Shown here: positions 10,250-18,836 of the stretch, piece by piece
Numbering within the stretch: position 1 is the stretch's first letter
Layout of the letters: every line of letters starts with the position of its first letter
NCBI RefSeq assembly: GCF_037392515.1
Contig: NC_090290.1
Location: 57,734,753-57,798,752 of the forward strand
From: Haliotis asinina
Lineage: Eukaryota; Mollusca; Gastropoda; Lepetellida; Haliotidae
DNA length: 64,000 bases
Direction: 5' to 3'
The notes under the pieces: model-generated
What the model was told of the DNA's origin: nothing
Database searches by the model: none
Seen by the model: only the letters and a program-made list of their open reading frames with translations
Position numbers and translations under genes: made by a program

Positions 10250-10256
10250 TATAAAA
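10250..10256 (+). promoter_or_regulatory. TATA box ahead of the CARD-like ORF
   Basis: TATAAAA lies 49 bp upstream of the ATG at 10305, in a context (tgcctataaaactcacc) that fits a core promoter. It supports transcription of the short downstream ORF, at least in an ancestral copy. Confidence 0.5.
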
Positions 10257-10304
10257 CTCACCTTGTTTTTTTACACAATTTCATGCAGTTGATCTACGTC
10301 TGTC

Positions 10305-10836
10305 ATGATGGACCTCTCCGACATGAACACCCTTCAACATAATCACTGTGATGTTGTGAAAGCTATAGAAAATGTGAAACCTGTGGTCAACTTACTGCAA
10401 CAATAGGGTATCCTGAATCAGTAAAGTAGAGCTTACACAGCTCACCTATATAAATCCGTACCTAGATACGGATGTTCTGTGTATTTCCAGAGCCCATATA
10501 TCGCTATATGGTATTGTCTGACAGCATATACTGCATTCTTTGTACGGAAATCAAGACACTAAAATAGACCGCGATTGAACCTGACTGTTGACCTGGCCGA
10601 GATGTGGAACCCCCAGCTTTTGAACAGTTTGTTCAATCGCTTCTATTCAATGGTGAACACGAAGCAGCCAGGCTCCTGGGACAGAGGGGTGATGACAAGA
10701 CAGTTACAGGACCCCACGGTGATCTGTACCTAGGAGGTGATGTGTTTGTGACAGCAAAATCATGGAAAGATGCAGGGAACATTCACACCAGGAAGTATGT
10801 TGTGTATCCTAGTGGCAAGTCTCATCCTACCTAATG
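10305..10836 (+). pseudogene. Possible CARD-like death-fold protein remnant
   Basis: Two segments together look like a caspase-recruitment (CARD-type) fold: 10305-10406 has HCDVVKAIENVKPVVNLLQQ before a stop, resembling helices 1-2, and 10604-10836 has AFEQFVQSLLFNGEHEAARL, resembling helices 5-6 of a CARD. The bases between have no open frame, but a GTAAAG donor-like site (about 10423) and a cccccag acceptor-like site (about 10615) could bound an intron. The second segment continues for about 45 residues that I do not recognise. CARD proteins act in apoptosis and innate immunity. The ORF may belong to the second Polinton remnant or be host-derived; the evidence is pattern recognition only. 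Confidence 0.35.
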
Positions 10837-10843
10837 AGGCATT

Positions 10844-11092
10844 ATGTTAACTCCAGAGCATAGGTTAGAACTTCCCAGTATGTTCAGTCAGTTGGAGGAG
10901 GCTAATCAGGTCACCCCGGTTCTTATGTACATGATGGATGGAACCTGCATGCTCCCTCAGGCAGTGGGATGGATGGAACCTGCATGCTCCCTCAGGCAGT
11001 GGGATGGATGGAACCTGCATGCTCCCTCAGGCAGTGGGATGGGAAATATCGTGCTTATTGCTAAAGGTATCTTGTTGTCCTTAGACCAGTGA
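10844..11092 (+). CDS. Short ORF of unknown function containing a 35-bp repeat
   Basis: An 82-residue frame begins eight bases after the previous stop. Its middle is translated from three 35-bp tandem copies, so each copy is read in a different frame. No domain is recognisable. Spacing suggests it continued the preceding gene in an ancestral copy, but that is uncertain. Confidence 0.2.
   Translation: MLTPEHRLELPSMFSQLEEANQVTPVLMYMMDGTCMLPQAVGWMEPACSLRQWDGWNLHAPSGSGMGNIVLIAKGILLSLDQ
10933..11037. repeat. Three tandem 35-bp units
   Basis: Exact or near-exact copies begin at 10933, 10968 and 11003 (gatggatggaacctgcatg at the start of each). High identity indicates recent duplication. Confidence 0.95.
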
Positions 11093-11659
11093 GAGACTGT
11101 GAGACTGTGTCGAGGTAATGCCTGACTTTATGCCTGTAGTCAAAGGTATGGTTCCTTGGATGGCACAAGAGGAAATCAGATGGGAGCTTTAGTGTGTTCC
11201 TTCTGAAAACCCAATGGAGTGACTGGCTATTCCTGATTTGGACATTGTCCGAACGTGTTAGCACTGCCGTCTCCCTCAGTGATATCATGGATTTGTGTAG
11301 ACATTACCAAGTCGATAAGACACTCAACTGCTGTGCAGTCAAGACTTAATAGACTGGAGTAATCCTGTTTATTTACATTTGTAACCAAGTGTGTGATGTA
11401 AAATGCTGTATATTTTTATTTGTGAATATTGGCACTAAATCAGTATTAAGAGTGTATTTGCACTGGTTGTCTATGTATACCCATTGGTATAAATAGACGT
11501 TTTATCGAGACCCAGTCTCACGGAGATCCCAGCCAAGACAGGAATAAAAGTTTGTTTTCTAGAATTGTGGCTAGGTACGAGGGGATGTAAATAAGTTTTG
11601 AGCCTTGCATAGAAAAACACACAATATTGGTATGAACCACATTTCTTTTTCAACATATT

Positions 11660-11830
11660 GTGGAAATCGCGGTGGCTGAGTGGGCTAGGCGGCTGACTTT
11701 GTGTGCTGGCGATTAGGTGCCTGACTCTGAGGGTGCGGGTTCGAATCCCGGATGGGACTCAACCGAAAAAGTACTAGAATTTGTACTTTACTAAGAAAGT
11801 GAAATCCCGAATATGACATATGTTGCATTT
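11660..11830 (+). mobile_element. tRNA-derived SINE nested in the mariner
   Basis: RNA polymerase III boxes are clear: A box tggctgagtggg (11673-11684) and B box ggttcgaatcc (11738-11748), spaced 65 bp as in class II (Leu/Ser-like) tRNAs. The sequences flanking the boxes do not pair into an acceptor stem, so this is a pseudo-tRNA head with an unrelated 3' body, not a working tRNA. Borders are approximate and no target duplication could be fixed. Confidence 0.75.
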
Positions 11831-11849
11831 GACCACTTTCTAAATGGCA

Positions 11850-12883
11850 TTATGTAATCATAGTCCCCTTGTGAGTCAAGACACTTGTTCCATCTTTTCT
11901 GCCAGGCGCTGATGCCATCTCTGTAGAAGGTGGCATTTTGGTCCTCAAACCAAGCCTCAGTAGCCTCATAAGCTTATTATCATCCTGAAATCTACGACCA
12001 CGCGAGTGTTTCTTGAGATTTGGGAACAGATGGTAATCACTTGGTGCCAAGTCTTGACAGTAGGGGGGATGCGGCAAGATTTCGTAGCCGCATTCCTGGA
12101 CAGCAGCGGTTGCAACGCGAGAGGTGTGTACTGGAGCATTGTCTTGATGTAGAAGAATACCACGTCTGATCTTGCCCCGGCGGTTCTCCTTGATTGACTG
12201 TCGCACTTGCCTCAACAAGTTAGCGTAATATCCCCCATTCATTGTTCTTCCTTTTGGTAAGTAATCTATGTGGATGACGCCATTGCTATCCCAGAAGACT
12301 GTCGCCATTACCTTCTGCACTGATCTGGAGGCTTTGAACTTTTTGGTCCTGGGAGAAGTGACATGTTTCCATTCCATGAATTCTTGCTTGCTCTAAGGAT
12401 CATAGTGGTGGATCCAGGTTTCATCACAGGTTACTAGCCTAAAGTGAAAATCCTCTGGATTCTTGTTGTATCTGGTTAGCATGGAGTTGCTTATGGTGAC
12501 CCCTGTTTGCTTCATTTCATCTGTAAGCATTCTTGGCACCCATCTTGCGCACACCTTAGACATAACGAGATGTTCATGAAGAATTGTCTCGATATTCCGT
12601 GTGAAATGCCTGTGGTCTCCTCTAACTCGTGGAGTGAGATTCGACGATTTTCCAGCACAAGTCTATGCACTATGTCAATGTTTCCCTGACTAGTGCTTGT
12701 TGTTGTCTCTTCAAGACTCTCTCTACCATGCTTAAATTCATTGACCCATCGTTTGTTGGTAGCAGATGAAGGGGAAGACTTCCCATAAACTGTTGAATGC
12801 CTTTCTTCAATGTTCTTCACCGAGTTTCCTTCAAGAACTAAAAACTTAATTACTGCTCTATGCTCAATTTTATTCATTTTCAC
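11850..12883 (-). pseudogene. Mariner transposase, broken near the middle
   Basis: The N-terminal frame (12883-12512) starts MKMNKIEHRAVIKFLVLEG and carries the paired helix-turn-helix DNA-binding region, including VYGKSSPSSATNKRWVNEFK. The C-terminal frame (12377-11850) has MATVFWDSNGVIHIDYL with the first catalytic Asp, HQDNAPVHTSRV with the second and LAPSDYHLFPNLKK with the third, i.e. a DD34D triad. About 45 residues between the frames are disrupted by stops or shifts. Family members are about 345 aa. Normal activity would be cut-and-paste at TA sites; this copy is not expected to be active. Confidence 0.9.
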
Positions 12884-13138
12884 TGCCGTGACTGGGGTCT
12901 CTTTCTGTCAATGTGAGCTGTTCAATAACTTCTGAGAGTAGGATACCAAAACTTATATATCACATCAGCTACACCCCAAGGTTCAATGTCGTACCATAGA
13001 CTGTGACACCTGGGTATGAAAAATGCTCAAGGCTCAAAACTTATTGATATCCCCTCGTACGTGTTGAAACATTATGAGTTTTTAAGGTTCATATTGATGT
13101 TTCAAGACGTTGATTAGATTCCAAAAGACATCTTAGAA

Positions 13139-13429
13139 ATGAACAAAGAACAAATTGTTGTCGTTAATGGTATTATCAATAGGTTATTGAAGGGAAGATT
13201 ACCAGTGACTCAATATGAAAGACGTCGATTCCTGAGGATTACAGATAGAAATAACAATCTTGCGGCTTTACGAGGATTATTTAATCCCTATGGACTACAA
13301 ATGGTTTTCGGAAGTCTTTTTGCAACATATATGCCCATCGTAGCATTTGTTTTGAAACCACAGCTTGACAATGCAGTTAGAGATGAGGCCATTCAAAATG
13401 CGCGGTTGTTAGATAGAGCATTCGATTAG
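13139..13429 (+). CDS. Small membrane-active-type Polinton protein
   Basis: The 96-aa ORF begins MNKEQIVVVNGIINRLLKG. A basic N-terminal half (QYERRRFLRITDR) is followed by a hydrophobic stretch (FGSLFATYMPIVAFVL, about residues 59-74). Polintons and adintoviruses often carry a small protein with this build, a basic segment of the 'lPlt..qkr.l' type plus a hydrophobic C-terminal half, suspected to be a virion or membrane-active protein. It is intact here. The assignment is by composition and neighbourhood, not by a defining motif. Confidence 0.5.
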   Translation: MNKEQIVVVNGIINRLLKGRLPVTQYERRRFLRITDRNNNLAALRGLFNPYGLQMVFGSLFATYMPIVAFVLKPQLDNAVRDEAIQNARLLDRAFD

Positions 13430-13599
13430 TAAAGTTTGGTACAAATACACCTGTCTTGGTTTTGTCATTCATATATGACGATGGTCAAGCCATGAAAGTA
13501 CGGTTTTATATGCTGAAGGGACAGGGGATCCTCATTATTCAGTTATACGTGGAAGACAAAAATCTGCCATGATGTCTGTCTATTGATATTTGGAACTGT

Positions 13600-13770
13600 A
13601 TGACCAAGAGAGGAAGAAAGACAAACAAAAAACAGAAGCCCCAAGGCATTAATCTCGTTACCGCAACTCAACAAGCTGTTGAACAGGCTAAAGCAAGATG
13701 TAGAGAGAAAGGCAAATTTTCAGTCGACCAAGTGAAACCACAATGGTGGCAGTGTCAAGAAAGAAAATGA
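13600..13770 (+). CDS. Short Lys/Gln-rich basic ORF
   Basis: A 56-codon ORF begins MTKRGRKTNKKQKPQG and contains LVTATQQAVEQAKARCREKG, likely one amphipathic helix. The basic N-terminus suits nucleic-acid binding. It lies between the hydrophobic small protein and the ATPase, where Polintons often place virion-core genes. The family is not recognised. Confidence 0.35.
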   Translation: MTKRGRKTNKKQKPQGINLVTATQQAVEQAKARCREKGKFSVDQVKPQWWQCQERK

Positions 13771-13890
13771 AGACATGTTTTCAGATAAAAGCAACTAGTA
13801 GACAGGCTCCTTGCCATTATTTAGAGTCGGACCACCATGCAGTCAACAACATGACCCGAGTGCAATCAGTCTTTCACCAATACAGACAAT

Positions 13891-14076
13891 ATGTTGAGAC
13901 ATAGAGGACAGAAATGTCAACAGCCCTCTATTCCTTCCCCTGCTGCTCCTCCGCCGCCGCCACCATCACCACCACCAACACAACCTCATGGGCCTCCTCT
14001 TTCATCAATGCCGACTCGGCAACATCGTCATCATCAGCAACAACCATATTCATCAGAAAGTAATACCCAACCATAG
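13891..14076 (+). CDS. Pro/His/Gln-rich ORF before the ATPase
   Basis: A 61-residue frame is dominated by proline (APPPPPPSPPPTQP) followed by His and Gln runs. Such low-complexity composition can arise by chance from CCN repeats. Its only support is the position just ahead of the ATPase frame, where it might be an N-terminal extension or a separate small ORF. Confidence 0.2.
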   Translation: MLRHRGQKCQQPSIPSPAAPPPPPPSPPPTQPHGPPLSSMPTRQHRHHQQQPYSSESNTQP

Positions 14077-14089
14077 GAACTATTTAGGT

Positions 14090-14785
14090 TCCGCCATCCG
14101 TTCACCACTATCGTCTCAGGACCTGGAAAATATACTTAGTGAAACAGCTTCTTGAACGACTGAATGTTAAACTTTATCGTGAACGTATTATATGGCTCTA
14201 CAAACGATGGCGACAAGTGCATCATGCATTCAAAGCAATGTCTATCCCCTTGTTGAATTTCAAGCCATTCTTTCTGATCTCGAAAAGGATGAGTTTCTGA
14301 ACCTCAGTTTTGTGAACGTTGTTGTTCTTAACGAATTAATTTCAACAGCGAGCAAAGACCCACGCGTTACAGATCTGTTTACAGAGGGAAGTCATCATCG
14401 GAACCTCTCAGTGGTTGCCTTGAACCAAAACTTGTATTACAGTAGAGATCCCACACAACGGAGGAACTGTCATTATCTGGTTCTGTTCAACAACCCTATT
14501 GATACACAACCCATCATGACTTTGGCGAGGCAAATGTATCCGGGTATCACAGACCATTTCATCTGGCCGTTTCAAAGGGCTACCCAGAAACTCTATCGAC
14601 ACTTGTCGGCTGATCTAAAACCCCAAACCTCTCCCCATTTGCGACTTTATTCCAATGCATTCAGTTCCAAACGGGACCTCCAAGCTAGGACAGTTCAGTC
14701 CGAGTTAGACTTTCAGTTTGAGCAGACGTGTGAAAACAACATCCCAACAATGCCGTCTTGTGATGACTGTGGACGCATGTTTTAA
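14090..14785 (+). pseudogene. Packaging ATPase of the second Polinton, Walker motifs damaged
   Basis: An N-terminal block with FRFRHPFTTIVSGPG (about 14090-14130) precedes a frameshift within the Walker A region. The next block in a second frame has VKQLLERLN and RIIWLYKRWRQV. The main frame (14192-14785) has VVVLNELISTASKD, where Walker B normally reads LDD, so the key Asp is Asn here. After that come LFTEGSHHRNLSVVALNQNL and ARQMYPGITDHF, diagnostic of the Polinton ATPase subgroup. It ends in a CDDCGRMF zinc-knuckle-like tail. A broken Walker A and the D-to-N change make it inactive. Confidence 0.85.
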
Positions 14786-14829
14786 GATCCTTCTGATTTG
14801 AACGAACCTTCAGTAACCCATTCATATTG

Positions 14830-14915
14830 GCGAATAATAGGATCAGGTGGTCAGGCTTGGCTGACTCATGCCATCGGTTTCCAGTTGGTCCAGACTCGAT
14901 TATATTCAGTCAGAC
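14830..14915 (+). mobile_element. SINE fragment (actc-tailed family)
   Basis: Contains aggatcaggtggtcaggct and ggtccagactcgattat, both diagnostic internal pieces of the SINE seen complete at 27221-27487. The head and tail are missing. Confidence 0.65.
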
Positions 14916-15320
14916 TGCATGAAACTGGAATGTTGCATAAACTGGAGCGTGGCATCACCCGCTTAACGTATTGCTGGGGGACTGACATGAGACAACTATG
15001 AGACAACTGTTCATTGTACAAATCCTTGTTTTAGAACTGATAAATAACCCTGCTTTAACCCTATTTGGCTGAATCCATAGAATACAGTACAATTGTTGAC
15101 ACCAGGGGTCTGCATACCCCACACAGTACATGGAGCTTACACCAGTATCTCATTATACTATCTGTGGCGTAAGAGCGGTGTATGTCAGTAACCCATGTGT
15201 CACACGACGTTATAAAAATATCGTATTCATGGAAATGCATGTATAACATCTTTTTTCACGTTTGAGAGCTTTCAACATTTTGAATGTTTTGCAGAACAAA
15301 TATGAAGTCTTCTTCAGTAA

Positions 15321-15342
15321 CACACACGCGCGCGCACGCACG

Positions 15343-15373
<31 letters not shown>
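15321..15373. repeat. (CA)n/(CGCA)n microsatellite
   Basis: An uninterrupted run of about 50 bp alternates purine and pyrimidine, changing from CG-rich to pure CA. This can form Z-DNA and is likely length-variable. Confidence 0.95.
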
Positions 15374-16199
15374 GTACACCACAAATGTGTAGAGAGTTCC
15401 TTCTGTTCACCCCGACGTCTTTTCAGATACACGTGACCATACTCTGATTGCTAATGTTGATAATGGATAATCCACTCGTCTCGTTATACTGCCCTTCCGG
15501 CACATCACAGATGACTTGTGAACAAGACGTTTGACCTAATATCACATAAAAATACAGAGACGATAACCCAGTCCACGTAGGTTGAAATAGATTTCTGAGA
15601 TTGTTTCTATTCCAACCCGAAATTATTTATCACATTTAACAACAAAAAGAGTTAATAAATTCATTAATACGATTTACATTGGCCATATGAAACTTAATGA
15701 TTATTGAAGGATAACGTATTTCCATCCACAGATATTACAGAAGTTTCTTATTGTGTAAATCGTCTGTTTCAAACGAAATGATTTTTTAAGATATTTTAAC
15801 AATATATTCCTGGATGTTACCTCTGCGAGTCACTGTAGCATGTAAACAAATTCTGTTTTCTCGTGACCACTGTCACCTTAAAACTATCACTATAAATTCA
15901 CAGTGCAACGTATAAGCGTGATACTCTGTTAAAATCATATGTATATTCAAGCTGATTGTATAATGTATGCAACGCCAGTGTATTTGGGTCGGAGACCTGT
16001 TATACTATAAACATCACTTGGCGTCTGACGGTGATGACATTGCTTACACAGATGTATCTGATCTGCATGCTGAGTGCGTATGTGAAGCGGTAAATTCTTG
16101 TTTTGTGGGGGGTTTTGGTTAATATACGGTGACAACCTTGACAATCTTGATTTTGTCTCTTCTCTGAACTAGGTTGTAAATTTCAACTTGATACATTTA

Positions 16200-16444
16200 A
16201 ATTTAAATATTAAACGAGACTTACCTGTAAGGTGAAGTTTGATATTAATTCCACCGACCCATGAAGTACTGAGGGATTACGTGAGATGTGCGCATGCGCT
16301 GAAACATCAGTCTTTAGCGTAGAAATATGGTTCCTGGCTAGCAAGGGTGGGAGTGGAGGGCACGTAATCCCTCAGTACTTCATGGGTCGGTGGAATTAAT
16401 ATCAAACTTCACCTTACAGGTAAGTCTCGTTTAATATTTAAATT
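16200..16444. repeat. Perfect 84-bp inverted repeat (hairpin) next to the DIRS-like element
   Basis: Arms 16200-16283 and 16361-16444 are exact reverse complements around a 77-bp loop. Each arm carries a perfect splice-donor-like CAGGTAAGT pointing outward. The loop begins with a segment (16281-16311) that also occurs inverted at the far end of the DIRS-like element (about 17689-17719) and contains the palindrome gcgcatgcgc, matching the core NRF1 site. This may be the internal complementary region of a DIRS element or a separate foldback derivative of the same family. Confidence 0.9.
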
Positions 16445-17756
16445 CCACCTCCCCATTCCGTACTATCGGAATCCCGTGAGATTTTAGAGTAGGAGGCATA
16501 TTTCCAGAAAAGTGTTTTCCCCTCAACCACATGTTAAAGAACACACACAATACTCGTTCTCTTTCAATATGTATTCCAAAAGTACAATGAAACATTATTG
16601 CGAAAATTTTATGTCACTATGCCTAAAACCTCTACACATTAACTAGGTCGGCGAAACAGGATCAAGCTCTTCCAGAGCAAATGTATTGCTAAGAACTACT
16701 CAAATTTTCAGGTGATAGAATAGCATCACTGAAAACACTGTCATTTTCTACTGGTTTGTTGTAGAAACGTCCAAACACACAGTCCTTGCTCCAGCCTGCT
16801 GTATTCAGTATTGTTTTTAAAGGTACTTTAAGGTTACAGGCCTTGCTAGTGGAGGCTGCCCTTATGCTATGAGGCTTAAATATTTTCATATTGATGCCAG
16901 CATTCTTTAGCATAGTCTTCACCCATCTAGTAATGGTGTCCTTGGAGACCCTTCTGTGTGGTTTCTGTGTGGCTATGAATAAAGCTGTCTCTTCTCCTCT
17001 CAGATCAAGGCACCTGTGTATCAACATGTCCATTTCATCCTCGTCGGACGTTTCACCCTCCTCCATTTCCTGGGCGCCGCCATGTTTGTTTTTGTTTTGA
17101 CCGCCACTCGCCGATTCTCGGTCTTGTTCGGCCTTCTCCGCGCTGTTGCTAATTTTAGCCAACGCTGTGCTGATCTGAGCCATGGTGTGTGACTGGGCCT
17201 GCTGGCTTGCAAGTAGCGAGCGCAAAATGGCATCAAGGGGGGACTGTTTCTCCCCCGCGGGGTCAAGTTCTCTATGAGATGCGGCTTTCCTCTTGACCCC
17301 CTCAGTTTCACTCCGGAAACCTTGCATAGAGTTTGACTTTCCTCCCGTGGACGTACTCTCCAAAGGAGTGGTGGTAACCTCCGTGAGGTTTTCCACAAAT
17401 TCAAAGAAATTGTCAGAATCGGGTGCACGCTGGCCCTTGGCCCCTTGCCCCTCTGGCTGCGCCATTTTGGCAGACCACGACCCGTGGCCGTATCGGTCTC
17501 TGAGACAAAACCTGAGTGTTCTAGCCACACACTCACAAGACGGTCAGTCCAAAATTCCCAACTGTTCCTGACACAACCAGAAAGTGTCTGGCGATTTCTG
17601 ATCGATGATTTATCCTGTCTATTAACTATGTAAATAAAAGTTCTTGGAACTTATATGGAGGCTGTCGACTGATGAAGCAACTCACACGAACTGATGTTTC
17701 AGCGCATGCGCACATCTCACGGGATTCCGATAGTACGGAATGGGGAGGTGGAATTT
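16440..17756 (-). mobile_element. DIRS-like retrotransposon deletion derivative
   Basis: Inverted terminal repeats of 43 bp match exactly (16440-16482 and 17714-17756; each begins aaattccacctccccattcc read inward). Between them is one ORF on - that joins a Gag-like N-terminal half to the C-terminal end of a DIRS-type tyrosine recombinase. The reverse transcriptase, RNase H and methylase regions of a complete element (about 5-6 kb) are absent. Inverted ends plus a tyrosine recombinase fit DIRS better than Crypton. Confidence 0.75.
16689..17465 (-). CDS. Gag-like / tyrosine-recombinase fusion ORF of the DIRS-like element
   Basis: The first ATG, at 17465, gives 258 residues. Residues 1 to about 165 are low-complexity and charged (MAQPEGQGAKGQRAPDSDNF; later EEGETSDEDEMD) and resemble DIRS Gag. 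From about residue 168 the sequence is the C-terminal part of a DIRS tyrosine recombinase: KPHRRVSKDTITRWVK, the His-x-x-Arg box FKPHSIRAASTSKA, and the nucleophile Tyr in GRFYNKP. The first catalytic Arg and the N-terminal recombinase half are missing, so it cannot recombine alone. The frame is fully open despite the deletion, which suggests either recent deletion or selection for the fusion. Confidence 0.7.
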   Translation of the reverse strand: MAQPEGQGAKGQRAPDSDNFFEFVENLTEVTTTPLESTSTGGKSNSMQGFRSETEGVKRKAASHRELDPAGEKQSPLDAILRSLLASQQAQSHTMAQISTALAKISNSAEKAEQDRESASGGQNKNKHGGAQEMEEGETSDEDEMDMLIHRCLDLRGEETALFIATQKPHRRVSKDTITRWVKTMLKNAGINMKIFKPHSIRAASTSKACNLKVPLKTILNTAGWSKDCVFGRFYNKPVENDSVFSDAILSPENLSSS

Positions 17757-18102
17757 CACAGCAGCACCGTCCTCCATGCATGCAGTGTCTCAACTGACCT
17801 GACAGTATTCAGACATGTTTCTTTCATCATGTTCATCGCCTTCTGAAACACCATGATTAATTCATGCTCAGATGGTATTGTTACCAGTTTTCACAGTTCA
17901 CCAATAATAAGTAAATTAGATCTATTTATTAATATGAAACATGTAAAGTTACCTATATTACAATGAAAAAAACCCCAGGAAATAAATATTCCATTTAACT
18001 CACATTTAGATTCTTTTATATATTCAAGTTTGACTAGTTAATCTATGTCTAATAAAACGGAGAGTTGTCAAATTATAAATGTAATAATAATAATTAATAT
18101 AT

Positions 18103-18325
18103 ATCATATAGCAAATAGTCCAGAGCTCAGGGGTTATGTAGATTGATGTTAACAGTTATTTGCATAATTCAGTTTCAGCATTATTTACTTTCTAATTTTT
18201 TATATTTACTTTCCAAATTATAATTACTGTATATCATGTAGAATATAATGCAGAGTTCTGGGGTTATGTAGTTTGATTTTAATAGTTATTGGTATAATTC
18301 AATTTCAGCATTATATACTTTCTAA
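18103..18325. repeat. Diverged tandem duplication, about 127-bp period
   Basis: Two adjacent copies share the order agagct/agttct, ggggttatgtag, ttcagcattat and actttcta with scattered differences, so the duplication is old. Confidence 0.8.
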
Positions 18326-18720
18326 AATCAAACCATTTGTCTAGCAAAGATATGAGCACCCTTCTCGGCTGGCGATCTGAGCTGATTCAGACAGTGAAGG
18401 TTGTTACAACAGCAATAAGCCAGGAGGTGATAGAGTTCATTTTGTCTGTTTCCCATTGATGATATAACACAGGCAGCGCTGTAATGCTATAATAGACGGC
18501 GAGGTGCTAAGCCCTATTAATACTAATACTCTACGAAAAGGGCCAACCGTGATAGACACCCATTTTGAATATTGACTCATCTGGTCGCTTTGATCGTGTC
18601 ACAGCAAGAAAGGGACCCAGTGAGAATCTGGGTTATATGTATATTCTCTTGTAGCTGTCGCCATATGCTGTCATGTCTATGTTTAGCATAACGTCGTGCC
18701 TGTTTAGAAACGACTGCGGA

Positions 18721-18836
18721 AAATAGCCACTGGCCCCGCTTGTCCATGACTAGAAATAGCCACTGGCCCCGCTAGTCCATGACTAGAAATAGCCACTGGC
18801 CCCGCTAGTCCATGACTAGAAATAGCCACTGGCCTC
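18721..18836. repeat. 33-bp tandem repeat, 3.5 copies
   Basis: Units start at 18721, 18754, 18787 and 18820 (each aaatagccactggcc). They are nearly identical. On - they read as PVAISSHGLAG repeats in an ORF with no other support. Confidence 0.95.

Larger units (their letters stand above)
11578..13057 (-). mobile_element. Mariner transposon
   Basis: Terminal inverted repeats of about 28 bp match with three differences: the left end starts cgaggggatgtaaataag and the right end, read inward, starts cgaggggatatcaataag. A TA dinucleotide flanks each end (11576-11577 and 13058-13059), as expected for mariner target duplication. The 1.48-kb length is slightly above the typical 1.3 kb because a tRNA-derived SINE sits inside near the left end. 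The transposase is on - . The element interrupts the second Polinton remnant. Confidence 0.93.
13100..14790 (+). mobile_element. Remnant of a second Polinton-like element
   Basis: Small virion-type ORFs followed by a packaging ATPase, all on + , resemble the middle part of another Polinton family. The ATPase differs clearly from the one at 3.1-3.8 kb, so this is not a duplicate of the first element. The CARD-like and repeat-containing ORFs at 10.3-11.1 kb may belong to it, separated by the mariner insertion. No ends are visible. Confidence 0.7.
14787..16199. other. Non-coding region with a SINE scrap and a microsatellite
   Basis: No gene is supported. It holds a short piece of the actc-tailed SINE family at about 14830-14915, a CA/CG microsatellite at 15321-15373 and otherwise AT-rich unique-looking sequence. 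Confidence 0.6.

Noticed and set aside
11661-11770. Apparent tRNA-Leu/Ser gene
   Set aside because: A and B boxes are good but no acceptor stem can form and a SINE-like tail follows, so it is a tRNA-derived SINE head.
15210-15447. Open frames with CVCVCVCACVRARAC or THARARTHAHTHT runs
   Set aside because: Pure translation of the CA/CG microsatellite.
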